Positions 1 through 12,779 of a DNA stretch of 64,000 bases are shown piece after piece (within the stretch, counting starts at the first letter, position 1; every line of letters starts with the position of its first letter). Origin of the DNA: Paramacrobiotus metropolitanus (taxonomy: Eukaryota > Tardigrada > Eutardigrada > Parachela > Macrobiotidae); NCBI RefSeq assembly GCF_019649055.1, contig NW_026570332.1:62001-126000 (forward strand). Reading direction: 5' to 3'. The position numbers and the translations under genes are program-made. The notes below the pieces were generated by a model. That model did no database searches and was not told the DNA's origin. It worked only from the letters and a program-made list of their open reading frames with translations.

Positions 1-117
1 GAAAGCAAAATGGAAAGAATTTGTTGTTAAATAAACATGTTTAGCATCAAAAGTTAAGAATTTTTTTCACACCTTTGATATGAATATATAGTGCACTCGA
101 TGCGCAGTCTGAAAGTT

Positions 118-2938
118 TTAGCGTCCGTTTAGGTATTTTGCGGACCGACTGATCGGTTTCTTTGTCGTACATTGTAGTTTACCATGTGCATCGGCTACTC
201 TCTTTATGAGATTCCTTAGATTTTCCTCAGGCCTAATGCTTATCAGTGCGCCACGGAACTGCGGCGGAAATTTTTGTAATGTTTCATGAAATTCTTGGAA
301 TTTGTCGTGGAAGAAGATTAACTTCCGTTGTCTTTCTGCCCAGCGCTCGCAAAGTGGTTTCAGCTTCTCACGATGCTGAAATAATTTCTAATGCATTATA
401 CGTACTCGTATAAGAGTAGGCGAGAAACAGAGCAAACTAAATGCAAAAGGAGTTCTTATGGAAAGTCAGGAGTAGCACTCGTAATTGCCTGCTCGTATAT
501 TTATTAAAACTACATAATAAAAGCTTACGTACTGCAAGCACTTAAATTTATATTTTTTCACCTCATATTTTTAATAAAGGAATAAAGTTATCACATGTAA
601 TATCTTACGATTATTAGAGTCGATTACTTTACCTCGACATTCACTGGATTGAATATGACTATCAGTGTTCGATCCCGGCGTATCAAAACAGAAAGGATTT
701 TTATTACCGATTCGACACCTTTCGGTTTCCCTTTAATATCGTAAAGTGACTGCAATGCAAAACTGGTTAATGATTAGCAAAAATTACAGGCTTCTACGGA
801 ATGTTGAAGGAAGAGCTTCTCAACATTTATGTTCTACTAAAATAGACTAACAATAAGCTATACCGCCTTCATTAATAATATCGTGTTCAGCCAAAGTTCA
901 GCCAAATGTTTGCAAAATAGACGGGCAAAATCAGATGCAATCTATTCATAACATTTATTACCTTAGTTTCTTCCAAATCCGTCGTTTTTAATGTTACGCT
1001 CAACGCTGCCTCCAGATTTACTTCCTCCATTAAACTTCTGATTGGGCCGAAAACATCAGAAATCTTTTCCAAATTCCAATAGAAAGAGCCACATTTGTAC
1101 AAATTCTGTAACAAAAGATCAAGGAAAGGCATTAACACAGATAAGATCATTTTCCGTTTCCCCTGCGCAGTTTATTAGCGCAAGTAAATTCCAATAGGTC
1201 ACGGTGCAGAAATCTAATTTGGAATTTGCCACTAAACTATATCATTATACTGACCACTTGTTGGTTTTCAGCCATCTTCCTTTTAAAGTTCGTATGCACA
1301 GCGTAAACTCTGTCGAAAAACTGAAACCAGAAATGCAAATATACGATCTAGAGTGCGAGGTCACGATACGCAGTAATTTAGGGTCATGATGACATAAAAG
1401 ACGTGATATATATACTTCCGATGGATTCCAGTTGCACTGAGGAACAACCAGCACTTCTTGCAAAATTTTTACTTTGCCGGTATGCTGTCTGGGTGTAGCG
1501 AACAATCGGAGGAAAGGCAGTGGAATCGTGATGGGCCACTGGGCTTCCGGAAGAATTAAATTGGCTACAAGCCGAATCAATCTTCTTAAGGGAACACGTA
1601 ACTGCTGACTGAGAAAACCCAGCAAAGCGAACGACACCAAGTAGACACCAACGAAACCGTCTTCCAGGGCGTTGTATTTAATCCTTTCGACAGGCTTTTT
1701 CTGAGTCGGGAGCGGCGCTTTTGCAGGCTGCAATTGCATATTGTTAAGACATATCACAAACGCTCTTTTTTTACTGCATGCAATGCATTTTTTTGTAAGG
1801 TCATCCTTAAAAAAACGACATCCCAGTGCAACGCTCTATTTAAGACGCTTATTGGGAACGGCAGAGACAAAAGATTACAGTAAGTAACGATTTCATACTG
1901 AACCAGGTGTTGTTTTTTCGTGTTTTTTCCACTAGTGTCAGGTGCAGTTGGTGTCGGCTCGGGAATTTCAGTTTTTGCGTCGAAAAACGTACTAAAAAAT
2001 CATTCTGTCACTGACCGTACATGTACATTAATGCGCTTGATAAATATCACGATAATGTACGTAAATACTAACGGACGAAAAACAAATATTATTTACCTCA
2101 GTGACTGCTCAATATTCAAGTAATTTTTCAATATCGGCTTTCCATATTTAAAACGCCAGTCCCTCATCCACTCTCTTGCAAAATTCTGAGCTGCTTCCCG
2201 AATTCTATGTTTGAATGAGGACGCTGTTTGATGATTGTTCTGAATGTCCGTTGTTGTTTCGTCAAAAATTGTGTCGAAACAGAACTGCCAAAAATGTGCA
2301 TTAAACGCGCAGTTGTCTATAGTTATGCGCAGGAATGACCGTTCAATCAATTGGTACTTCCTCTACCGGAGAAAGTACAATGCTGTGCAAAATTAAAACA
2401 CCAGTCATTTCTTTAATTTGTCGTAACAACAGTAATCAATCAATACAGAAAGCATTTGTATTTTTTGTGCTGGATTTCGTACCGCTATCTGAGAATTGTC
2501 ACGAATAATCTGAGTTCGGATGCCGATGTTTCCGACGGAATCCACGGTGGGAATGACCTGCACATCCGATAAGACTGGTTCTAATGGAGGAAATTCGAGA
2601 GGATCAGCGTCCGGTGACACGATTGGTCCCACCGGTAGTTTTGGCCGAAACGCTCGCACCTTGATTAAAAATGCCTTGCCAGTGTGAATTAGCATTACTC
2701 CCATTGCACACAACACAAATAATATGCTTAATTTAAGTGAGAGCTTTACTGAAATATTTACAAATGACAACATAGGGTCAGATGGACGGTTCCTCGCCAA
2801 GACATCTACAGCGTTTCCTATCAAATCGCTAAATTCCTGTCCATGGTCCGAATTAAACGCTTGCGCGAGTTTGATGCCTTCCGGTGTGCGAAAAAAGGAG
2901 TCGTCTTCCGATATCGTCAGCTCGGTTTCTCGGAGCAT
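118..2938 (-). CDS. uncharacterised membrane protein, six exons
   Basis: I do not recognise this protein. Six exons join in phase: 2938-2483, 2362-2097, 1991-1904, 1727-1473, 1105-962 and 375-118, giving 488 residues from ATG at 2938 to TAA at 120-118. Exon 1 has a hydrophobic stretch near residues 75-95 (SILFVLCAMGVMLI), a probable membrane segment. The fourth exon has a second one (GFVGVYLVSFALLGF). A short proline/threonine-rich linker exon lies between. The last two exons are charged and helical, with FFHDKFQEFHETLQKFPP in the final one. The 1904 donor (GTTCAG) is weak, and GTTACT 15 bases on is a possible alternative. The final exon could instead splice at 183 (GTAAAC) and continue off the left edge; reading through it gives a basic C-terminus. 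Phase consistency across five junctions is the main evidence that the gene is real. Confidence 0.5.
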
Positions 2939-3235
2939 AACGGTGTTATTCTTGTTTTCAAAGATTCTCCAAAAGGGAGGTTAGTTTTATAAGTAATTAA
3001 CGAGAAATAGCTCCAGGTAGCCGCTGTACATAATTGGTGCGCCTATACTTCATTACTACTTCTATTTACTGAGATGGTGTAATTTCATCACACTGCACTG
3101 CAGCTGATACGTAACATTTGACAAATGAGTGTTTTTCCGATTAAAAGAGTGATTACATCGACCAAAAATTTTGTCATGATGGGGAAATTCTCTATATTAT
3201 TGCAATTGTACTTAGAAATTGTAATATCGTACCTA

Positions 3236-3511
3236 CCGTATTTATCGAATTAGAAGCCCAGGGTTACAAATATTACAAATGACCCACGGGGTGGGCTCCA
3301 ATTACGGGCATGGGCTTGTATTTAGGGGGGGGCTTCAATTTTTTAAACCAGCTTTTTGGCATTTTTTAATATGGGGTTTACGGTATTTAATTAAGCCCAT
3401 GGGCCTCTATTTCGGGGGGGGGCTTATAACTTTCAAACAACCTTAGGGGTGGGCTCTAATTACGGGGGGGGCTTGTATTTTGGGGGGGGGCTTCAAATTC
3501 GATAATTACGG
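3236..3511. mobile_element. MITE with TA target duplication
   Basis: A 276-bp element is bounded by imperfect inverted repeats of about 24 bp. The left end begins CCGTATTTATCGAATTAGAA and the right end, read on the other strand, begins CCGTAATTATCGAATTTGAA. TA dinucleotides flank it at 3234-3235 and 3512-3513. The interior alternates G-runs of 7-10 bases with phrases like GGGCTTGTATTT and GGGCTCCAATTAC. It has no coding capacity. A TA duplication and short terminal repeats fit a non-autonomous Tc1/mariner-type element, but the superfamily is inference. Confidence 0.75.
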
Positions 3512-4100
3512 TAAATCGAATTGCACTAGTACTATCTGGTTTAAAAAACATTGATAGATAGAAGTATTCATAATTCTACTGTATTAGTAATTTTATCATA
3601 GTGTTGTACTGAACCTCATACATGGCTCGATGCTCAATCACAAAGCGATGCATTCAAAATATTTTATAATGTTCGACATACTCGTAATTTACACTACCAT
3701 GTTAGTTCAGGTGCAAGTACTGTATAACTTACTCCTGTACGCTTAATAAGCCTTTAATCACTAAGCAATCAATCGAAATATGGAACCCGGCAGGCGGCAG
3801 TCAATCAGGATGCAGACATTTTTTTCCCGGTAATAAATACAGTAACAGAAAACAGCCCGAATTATTACGCCACTACGGTGCTTAAGTGCAAAACTAGCCG
3901 CACCAGTAAGAAATAACAATATCTTATCCTACATCATTGTATTTTGCATCTACCGACATTTGATTAACTCACAGTAATCCAGATAACACTTTAAATAGTT
4001 CTATACGCGAAAATGTGATAAAACTCATAAAAGAGTTTATGGAACGCTAGAGGAAAAGCGGTATTTATTCTTACATCACGAAGTTCCATAATGAATTTCG

Positions 4101-5040
4101 TTACACGGTGTCGTCAAATTTTCGCCGTGGAATCCTATCGCGTGGACGCGGAATACGGTTCGCTAGCCACTATATTAAAAACTTTTTTACTGTACTTATT
4201 ATCATTTGCTGATAGACTGTTCCCAGAACAAAGGCAAATAATATTCTCAGTGCATATCTCACCAGTTTGTACCACTGATCCACGTAGTTAACGTAATCCA
4301 ATTCGCCGCGCGGAAGTTGCGATACGTATTTGAAGAGTGTCTTCAGTTCGCTGGGTGTCATCCCATCTTCTTTCTCTTCCTGCGCAAATATGTTTGTCAG
4401 ATTTTCGACATTCAAACTTCCACGCTGGGACATATCCAGTCGCTTCCAGGCAGTGATAGCTTTTCTTGGGGAAGGAGGCTTCCATCGGCCTTCCCGCAAC
4501 AGCTACAACGAAAGGTCACACGAAAAAAGGCAATGCGTCATTTTTCTTCAACATATGAAAAATATGTACACTCATGCACCACTTATATAAAACACTAGCA
4601 TGTAACAAACAGCGTTGCACAAAAAAACTGCGTTAAAGAAACTGTCGGTTATATTTATAAGTCGAAAGAGATGTGAAGAGCTCTACATGCGCTGTTTTAC
4701 ACACCTCATAAATACCGTCACAAAAGGTCATTTTATCCACATACCAAACGTCCGTACTGGATTTCCTGCCTACTGAATGCAGCCAGGCATCCATTTCCAA
4801 GTCAGTTGGAAACAGACCAGCAGCGCGTATCATTAGAGCTGCTTTTTCAAAATCCAATCGCTCTTTCCTGTCCGCATCCAGAACATTGAACAAGGAACGA
4901 ATTCGATACCTGATTTTCTGGTTGTAGATATAGTTGTAACTGGATGCGATGTATGGTATTTCGTCCCATTCCAAATCGGGAAGTTCTTTCGGTGGTTCAT
5001 TTTCAGGTTTTTTCTTAGGATCGGCCTTTTTGGGAGGCAT
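4101..5040 (-). CDS. EF-hand protein, DRC8/EFCAB2-like
   Basis: Exon 1 (5040-4705) and exon 2 (4502-4263) join in phase 0 through consensus GTGTGT/TAG sites. Together they give two calmodulin-like lobes after a lysine/proline-rich N-terminus. The joined segment around GIYELLREGRWKPPSP, followed by AWKRLDMSQRGSL, follows EFCAB2, the axonemal dynein regulatory complex subunit 8, which sits in the nexin link of motile cilia. Lobe 1 is degenerate (DADRKERLDFEKA keeps part of a Ca-binding loop), as is common in DRC8. The last exon is uncertain: 4169-4101 after ATATAG adds 22 residues, or a nearer acceptor gives an immediate stop. The family assignment is from remembered pattern, not a search; other EFCAB/centrin-like proteins remain possible. 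Confidence 0.65.
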
Positions 5041-5555
5041 TACATGTTTCGATTACTGGTACATCACCGTACATGAACGAACCAATACCGATATGAGATA
5101 AATATGACTAACAATTTGTTAAAGATTGACAGGTGGTTGCTACAGCATTCAAACGCAAATTATCAAGCTTTCTGGCTGCAATTCATTCACTAAAGTGCGC
5201 CGACGCCGCATAATAACATCAAAACAAAAATTACCGGAACAGATCCTTGTTATTGCATAATTCCTAAAGAACAATATTGTATTTTAACAACAGAGCTCAA
5301 TTTCACATCATAATGGCATAATCATAATGGCAGTACCTAAATACTACCTACAATAACCGCATCTACCAGATCAACAATAGAGGAACCATTCCGACTCAAC
5401 AAAAATGGACTGCATCTATTAACTGAGCAAATTATTTATAACATAAGGTTAAATGCAATGAAGCCACCGAAAAATAGAATAATATGTTGTACAAAAACAA
5501 ATCTCAAGAAAGCTCGTGCAACCTGCTTATCATATCGCGCAAAACATACACTTTC

Positions 5556-7375
5556 TTAGTCCCAAGCTGCGACATTCTCAACTGGCAAATCCACCAGATT
5601 TTGCGCGCCCAAGTCATTTTCCGGCTCGTCGCTTTCCGGCCCGATCAACCTATAGGACACTTCATCCTTTTCTTGCGAATATATTCTCCAGTCGGTATTT
5701 TTTAGCATCAGGGCATCCCGAATCGGCTGTAAATGATTCGGTGGTTTTAACATATCCTGCAAGCGCCATCGTGTCGCATACAACTCCGAAACGGGAAAAG
5801 TAAACCATTCCACATTGAAGCGATTTTCCGATTCTGCAATATCCTGTAGTTCTTTGGCCAAAGTGTAGCATTCGGCATCCACAATGTCCACCAACTGTTC
5901 TTGCAGTGATTTCGGTGGCGCCCATGGGTATGTATAGTCTTGCACTAATTTGTGCACAACACCGACATCATCTGGACAGTTCCGCGGAGCGCCAGCATCA
6001 CGAACAAACGTGGCAATCTGAGAGCAGTAACCGTGTGATTCCAAAGTACCATCCGGGCCCTCTCCAGCTCCGGAAAAAAGAACCGTATATGGAAAGCGAT
6101 CCGCCACCGAATTCGCCCTATAATTATGTCAGCATTATCGGCGTTCCTTCACAGTTCACACAAACGGATTAGCGTGTTTACCTTAAGACAATTTTAAAAC
6201 ATTGAGCTTACTTGGACATGAACAAAACCAAATTTAATAAAAAACTTTTAAGAAATTTTAACCGAAATTTTCGTTCCAAGTTCTGAAGGTGTCTGTAGTT
6301 GCTGATTCAGCAGTCAGCTTACTTCATTAATTACTTACATTCCAACACACAGTAATTCAGATTAACTAGTAGACGTTGCTCCTAAATTACCATGTCTGAA
6401 ACTCTGCTCGAGTCCACTCAAAACGGTGATCCCAGTGCCGGCGCTGCTCGATACTACCACCCGGAAACAGCGGATTGTACTCGACGTTGGGAGTCGTGAA
6501 AATAGCCAGTTTCGGCTGCATGAGTCCGAAAACATTTTGTACCAAAGCTTCATGCGTTTCAGTTTCCATATGTTCAATTAGTTCGATAGCTGTGACAACA
6601 TCGACGGCCACCAAGCGTTGATCTGGAACAGTGGCATCGCCAACAAAAAGGTGCACTTTAAGAGGTCTATCCCGTGTGTTCATCATATCGAACACCATAG
6701 GCTGCAGTCGTCGGCAGCTGCTGCCAACCTAAATAAGGATATCGCAGCATTAAATTATTTTAATTAAATTTAATACGGTATTCCGCAAGTCACTTCGTTA
6801 ACGCTATTGTTAAAAAATAACTGAAACTGAAACTACAACACGGTCTGCAATCTGCAGTGATCCTGTTCGCCTTTTTTACTAGCAACAGCAGTGTTCCGCT
6901 TAACAGTACATACGTACTACCTGCTGCCACCAGCACGATCCAAGGAAAGTGTTAAGACATTTAGGGAGACTGCCGCTCTGCGCAATTTTCAAAGAAACAC
7001 ACAATTTACCAGAAACTCATCCACGTCCAACCCAACAATTCGCTCAAACATTCTACCATTTTTTGCTCGCAAAAGGAACTTCAGTTCAGCACAGCCAATG
7101 TCTACCAAGGACTTGAACTCCTCATCCGTCCCTGGCTTGTTATAATCATCGATCAACTTTTCCACGCAGCAGTAACGCTGAATATAGAGCGGCGGCGAAA
7201 ATAATGGCTCGTCATGATCTCCACCACCAAATTCGGGCAGTTCAAGCACTTCGACATCGTTGGAAGAGCTGGGTTCCTGCTCGGCATCATAATAAGGTTC
7301 AACATCATCGCCGTTCTCCGGCTGTTCAACACCCAGATCGTAGTAATCAGGAATTCCATTCTGCACGACTGCCAT
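5556..7375 (-). CDS. HENMT1: small-RNA 2'-O-methyltransferase, HEN1 family
   Basis: Three exons, 7375-7010, 6728-6391 and 6117-5556, splice in phase to 421 residues. HEN1 enzymes put a 2'-O-methyl on the 3'-terminal ribose of Piwi-bound (and in some lineages siRNA) guides, protecting them from tailing and decay. The SAM-binding motif is SLVDIGCAELKF in exon 1. The metal-binding signature is in exon 2: ELIEHMETETHE, giving the two glutamates and a histidine, followed by FTTPNVEYN and the downstream RRHWDHRFEW histidines. Exon 3 has the family's FQTWANSV-like junction and GAGEGP loop. All catalytic residues expected of animal HEN1 appear present, so the protein should be active. It lies 516 bp downstream of the DRC8-like start on the same strand and head-to-head with the DNA2-like gene, 854 bp apart. 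It implies a piRNA-type pathway in the organism. Confidence 0.93.
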
Positions 7376-8229
7376 CGTAGTGTCAAAATGCCTACCACTT
7401 CACGGAACACATATACTCAGCAAAGTTCGATACAGATGCAAATATGCAATTATTTTGTATCGATTCTTCTGACAGAACAGCCTGTCGACAGAAGAAACGT
7501 GGTGACTTTTGTGACTTTGTCAGTTATTTTTCTGGAAAACGAAAACAAACGCGTTTCGAAAAATCCGGTGACTACGGGGAGCGCTCGGCCCCTGAAATCC
7601 CACCCCCAAAACAACCAATCACAAACGGGCACAACAAATTTACAGAAAACGCGCTCTACGGTTGAAAAGAAAGAAATTTTAATTCATGTTTTGATGTTGT
7701 TTTAGTAAGTAATGGCATTACTAGTACTTAAATGCCTTTCGGTTTCGAGAGAGGCAGAAATAAATAAGCAATGCTTTTGTTTGAGGCTTTTAATTTTTGG
7801 TTTTTAAGTAAAGTAGCACGACAGCTATCTTATTTTTACCGTAAAAAACCTGCCTAAGCCATTGTGGAATCTCTGAACTAGCCAACAGAAGACCGACCGT
7901 TTATGATCTTATCATTCTTATGAATCTGAGTCATTTGACTTATGCCTTCCTTCGACCGAAATTCGATGTGTTTTTATTTTGATAGCCGTCAGGGTGGAGA
8001 GTTTTGGCCTTGATCCCCTTCTCTTCGTGTATGATTCCATTGCGGAAGTGTAAAAGTCGCTGCGACTATTCGGGACTTGTGGAATGGCTTGGATTTGCTG
8101 ATTTTGGTTTATGATTACCGTTTTCAAAGATGGTTTCGGAATAGGAATTCCGGGATTTGGAACATATTAGACAGTTGATAATTCATCTCCGAAGGCGTGA
8201 GGGACCAAAGAGCCTGATTTCTGTGCGCC
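7376..8229. other. intergenic space between divergent HEN1 and DNA2-like genes
   Basis: This 854-bp gap should hold both promoters. I see no clear TATA box. A minus-strand reading frame from about 8165 to 7918 (ending HKSNDSDS) looks mildly protein-like, and a minus ATG shares its CATG with the DNA2-like start at 8230, but a TAA just upstream of the open stretch and the lack of clear splice sites stop me calling a gene. Confidence 0.4.
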
Positions 8230-11200
8230 ATGCAGCAGTCAAACAAACGATTGCGATCCCCCTTTGAAAAGGTATGAGCTTGGCTGCTGGCTGATTTCAA
8301 TTTTTTAATTTAATTATTAATATTTGCCACGGTGATTGTATATGTAGGTCCGTTTTTCCTGGATGCTTCTTTCTTATGTCTTATGTGCATTTTTCTGACG
8401 TTTGTACAAGTTTCCCTAATGGTTGGTAATTTTTCTGATAGTCACGGCTTCTGATATTACGTTCTTTCATTTTAGGGAAGTCCTGGCAGTCTGCAGGAAG
8501 AAACTCGAGAGCTAGATTCCATACCGCTATCTGTGGAGTCGCAACCGGTTGCTATAAAACGACTTTGTCAGAAACTGGGAAATTTGAAATCTCCTTCAAA
8601 ATTGTGTGGATTGACGCTGTCGACTGAGAATGTTGATCGAAACGAGAAACTGCAGACCGACAAGACTGACGACGATAATACTGCGAAACAGGATGCCACA
8701 CCAGAAAATCCAGCCGTTAGTGTGCCGGAACGCCGCTGTAAGTCGCGTCTAAGAAAATGCAGAGAGATTTGAATTTTAATCTCTTTGATCCGATATCCGA
8801 TATATTTTAATCTCTTTGATCCGATATGTTGTTTTACATATTTTGCAGCTGCGCGACAACTTCCCGGACATTTTCCTCTTTATACAGTCGTATCCGTCGA
8901 AATACGAATGGGATACACGAGTGTATCTGTTGTACCGTACAACAAGCCCTCCGAAACTTCCAAAACCTGTCAGTTAAAAGGATTTTGGGTGCAGTCCGTC
9001 CTCGGTCCGGGTGATGAAGTGATGGTAATCGGGCAGTTTGATGAAAGTGGAATGTGTGTGATTGATGATGCTAATAATTATCTCATATCCCACCCGGATG
9101 TCCTGGTTTCGCCCACTTTAATCGGGGGCGCGCAGTATTGTATGAGGAAAGCCTTGCTCCAGGATATGATGCGTTCGGATACGACTAAGGAGATGTTTAT
9201 TGGAACTTTAGTACATGACTTGATGCAGCGGATTGCCGTAGCTGTTGCCGATTGTGTTAAAAAACGAGGTTGGAAAATTGCGAATAAGTCTACAGCACTT
9301 AATTTTGTTATTGCTTGCGCTGTTCGGCTGTAGTACGAAATTTTATGTTCCTTTGCGTCTACTGAGAAAATGCAGTGCATATTGCAGGTTTTGTTTCGTA
9401 TTTTGTGGTTGCACCAAAATCCAAGCCTCGTACTAATAATATTTATAAAAACAATGTTTTTACAGTTGCGCGGAAGGAAACATCCAAAGAAATTCTTCAA
9501 AAATTGCTGAACGACCCGAGATACCGACAAGACATGTATGCTCTGGAAATGTCACAGGAAACAGTCGCAGATATTGCAGACGGTTTCGTTCCCAACATCG
9601 AAAAGTGGGCTATGGAACAGTTCTCCACGCCTGCAGTGGAGATAGCCGATATTGAGGAATGGATTTGGTCTCCTCGTTATGGTGTCAAAGGGCGTGTCGA
9701 TATGACGCTTCGCACAGCCGAAGGTATCCGACCTCTCGAAATCAAGACTGGAAAACCATCGTTTGCCATATCGCACACTGGCCAAGTTCTGCTTTATACG
9801 TTACTGTTATCGGAAAAATATCGAAGTGATATCACCGAGGGATTCTGTTTTACGCCAAAAATGGGGACAAAAAGACTGTTGCTGCCCGTCACTTGGAATT
9901 GGGTGGGCTGATTCAAACCCGGAATGAGATCGCGCGTTTTATAAAAAAATATCACAATCGGAATAAGGAGAAATTTCTGAATTTGCCGGCCCCGATTAAC
10001 GACGAACGTGCCTGCTCGCATTGTCCTTATGCAGTAACTTGCTCCTTGTACTATCAGAATGTGGAATTACTGAGAGAACTTCGGAAACCTTTACCGATTG
10101 ATCATTACATGAATAAAATGACTACTATGATGCTGGCTGATTTAACGGAAGCTGACACGCGATACTTTGAGAAATGGATTATTCTATTATTCATGGAAGC
10201 GAACAATAGTCAGAAGAACGTTTCCGTATTGGATTTATGGTCTCGAAAGGAAGTCGGTGAACTTAAACCTGACGCCAAACAGTTCTCTGCCAGTGGGCTG
10301 CGACTGAAATGCGTGAAAAATACGGGGAACGACCAATTAATTTACACCATGACTTCTTCCAGAGCCCAGCAAACTGACTTAAATGTTGGAGATTTAGTGA
10401 TTTTGCGGGAGGACAGTAATGCCGCCGGCATGGTGATAGATCTCTGTACTATTCTAACGTTAGGAAACGAGCCGGCGCTCAGTGTGGATTTACAAGCCGA
10501 TCGCTTTTATCACACTCCGAAGCTGAATAATCGTGCATTCAGAATTGATAAATACGTGTTTTCTGTAAGTTCAATGGCGGCTTCCTATGACGGATTGTCA
10601 AGAACAATGGAAATGGGAGAAAAAGCCAGTCGGATACGAAAACTGTTTGTGCAAAAAACGGCGCCAAGAAAGGATCAAGGGATTACCAAAAACCAGTTAA
10701 TAGATTGTAAAGATATCCTGAAACCCCTTCCAAAAACCCAGCAAGCCGGCGTCGTAAAAGCTATGATGACATCGGATTATTCAATCCTGGATTCGAGAAA
10801 CCTCCCCGGTAAGTTTGGTTACTTACTTGGTAGATAAAATATAGCGATTAAATGGACTGACCCTATGATCGTAATGATAGGTAAACGGCATGTCGGCAGT
10901 GTATCGGAGATTGTGATTGTTTTCCAGATGCTTGCGATTTTCTTACGGTATTGTTGCGTTCCTTAAATCGCTGTGGCTGTTCGGTCCTGTTTGTTTGCTC
11001 CAGTAATCCCACGTTAGATGCCGTGTTGTCTCGCCTTAAACTGGATTCTTCTCTAAATGTTTTGCGACTGGGATCCGCTTTGCGAATGGATAACGGTGTG
11101 AAAGATATTTCCAGTGAATTCATTGCCTCCTCGAAATCATATGATGACATGTGCACATCTTTTAAGTCAGCCAATATTGTGGGAACAACAAGTGGGACGC

Positions 11201-11442
11201 ACCGGCATCCCGTTCTGACTAACCGGGAATTTGATATCTGTGTGATAAATGAGTGTTCGCTCATGCTTCAGCCATCTCTCTTGGGATTTTTCTTCTTGGC
11301 CCGGAAATACGTATTGGTTGGCGATGGGACGCGAAGCCCCAATATGCGATGCTCAGCGGCAATTGAAGCCGGAATCCAAGAATCGATCATGAGCTACTTG
11401 GAACAAGTTGCTGTTTCTGCGAATTCCTTAGTGATTCTTTAA
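8230..11442 (+). pseudogene. DNA2-like nuclease with degenerate helicase, frameshifted
   Basis: Exons 8230-8271, 8476-8737, 8849-9268, 9466-10808 and 10928-11442 join in phase. DNA2 is the nuclease-helicase of Okazaki-fragment processing and double-strand-break resection. The nuclease half is well kept: the first Fe-S cysteine in QYCMRKALL, FIGTLVHDLMQ, GRVDMTL, LEIKTGK, and the last three Fe-S cysteines in ACSHCPYAVTC. A one-base shift in an A run (9857-9861) breaks the frame; one more base would give exactly 861 codons. The helicase half is ruined: the Walker A site reads NLPDACDFLTV with no GKT, Walker B reads CVINECS instead of DEAS, motif III reads VGDGTRSP, and it ends before the second RecA domain. 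Intron 3 has a perfect TACTAAT branch site. The exon 3 donor (GAG/GTTGGA) is weak. It may be a decaying paralogue, or a nuclease-only protein with an assembly indel. Confidence 0.75.
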
Positions 11443-12779
11443 ATCTTTTCCTGTTATTACATCTGTCCTTGTGGTGGTTTGGTGTCTGCATTATAATTTT
11501 CAATGTTCTCTTGGTAATGCTAGTTTTAAAGTATTACTGCTGTGCAGTTCTGAAATTGCTATGTATAATTGTAACTTTTAAAACCAAATTCTTGCCAGCA
11601 CACAAAAATGTTGGGCTTTCAGTCGTCAGTTATTTTGTGGCCTTTGCGTTGTTGGAAACTTGTTGTTAGAATTTAGAACCGCAAAGTTTTCGGCGGCACC
11701 TGTAATAAAAATAGTTTAATAACTGACCTGTGCGCAGTAATTTAGTTAATTGTAACTAGTAGACCCCGCGCAAACTGCGCGGAATAAATTGGCGATAAAT
11801 TGTTATTTGCGAAAACTACAAAGGACAAACCCATGAATACAAAATTAGTTTTATTGAGCGGAGCGTATAATAATAATAATATAGTTTCACTGGCAGAGAC
11901 AGACAGTATTTGTCGTATACAGATACCGTACCTATTTCGTTGACTACTTATCATAACTTATGTCGTAAATTATTCTTTATTTTGGCCATAGTGCACTGAC
12001 ATATTAATAGGAGTTAAAATGTATCACAGTTTACTAATTAAATGTTTAAGGCCGCATTGAGAAAACATTGTCGCGTTCCGCTGACTTCAGATTTAACCTT
12101 AAATTAGACCCGAAAAATTTGGAAGTTTCCAGGAATACATGTTATATGCCTATTTTGCAGTTATAAAACAAAGTTTTTAAGCTTTTCCCAAATCAATCAG
12201 CAGCATATGCTGGTCAGCTGTCAAGAACTACAAATAAGAAAAACTCCATAATTACGCCTTACTGGAATTTTTATAGCCTTATTACAGTACTGCTACTGGT
12301 TCAGATACCATTGTGAGCTTTGTTAAATTTTAGCCAGTGCGTTGTGACCGACAAAACAATCCAGTGATACGACGGTACGACCACCGATGTTAACCTTTAG
12401 ACCACTTAGAATAAAAATACTTTCTGGTGTCCAGTTTCCTCCAGTCCTAGTGCTTAAACACCAAAACAATTCAAACTTGATGAAGTTCGAAATTTCGTTG
12501 TATTCTTCGGTGAATTTTTAGTTATTTTGAGGTATTCGAACATGTTTTAAAAACGTCTTAAAGGTTTCAAGAATTTAAAAAAAGCTATAATTTTGAATTT
12601 TTGATGGAATTGACAATTTAAATAACATACACAGATCTGCAGTTCAGGTTGCTAAGCTGCGAAATTTGTATTTGCTCATTCGAGACGTTTCCAGAATTTA
12701 CTGGAAATTTCTATGAACTTTAAACGCTAAGTAAAGAAAGTTTGAAAGGGTTTCTGAAAACTTTCCGGAAACCAGAAAT
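11443..12779. other. gene-free AT-rich stretch
   Basis: No reading frame with splice support or family resemblance. AT-rich, with many homopolymer runs. I see nothing specific in it. Confidence 0.5.
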
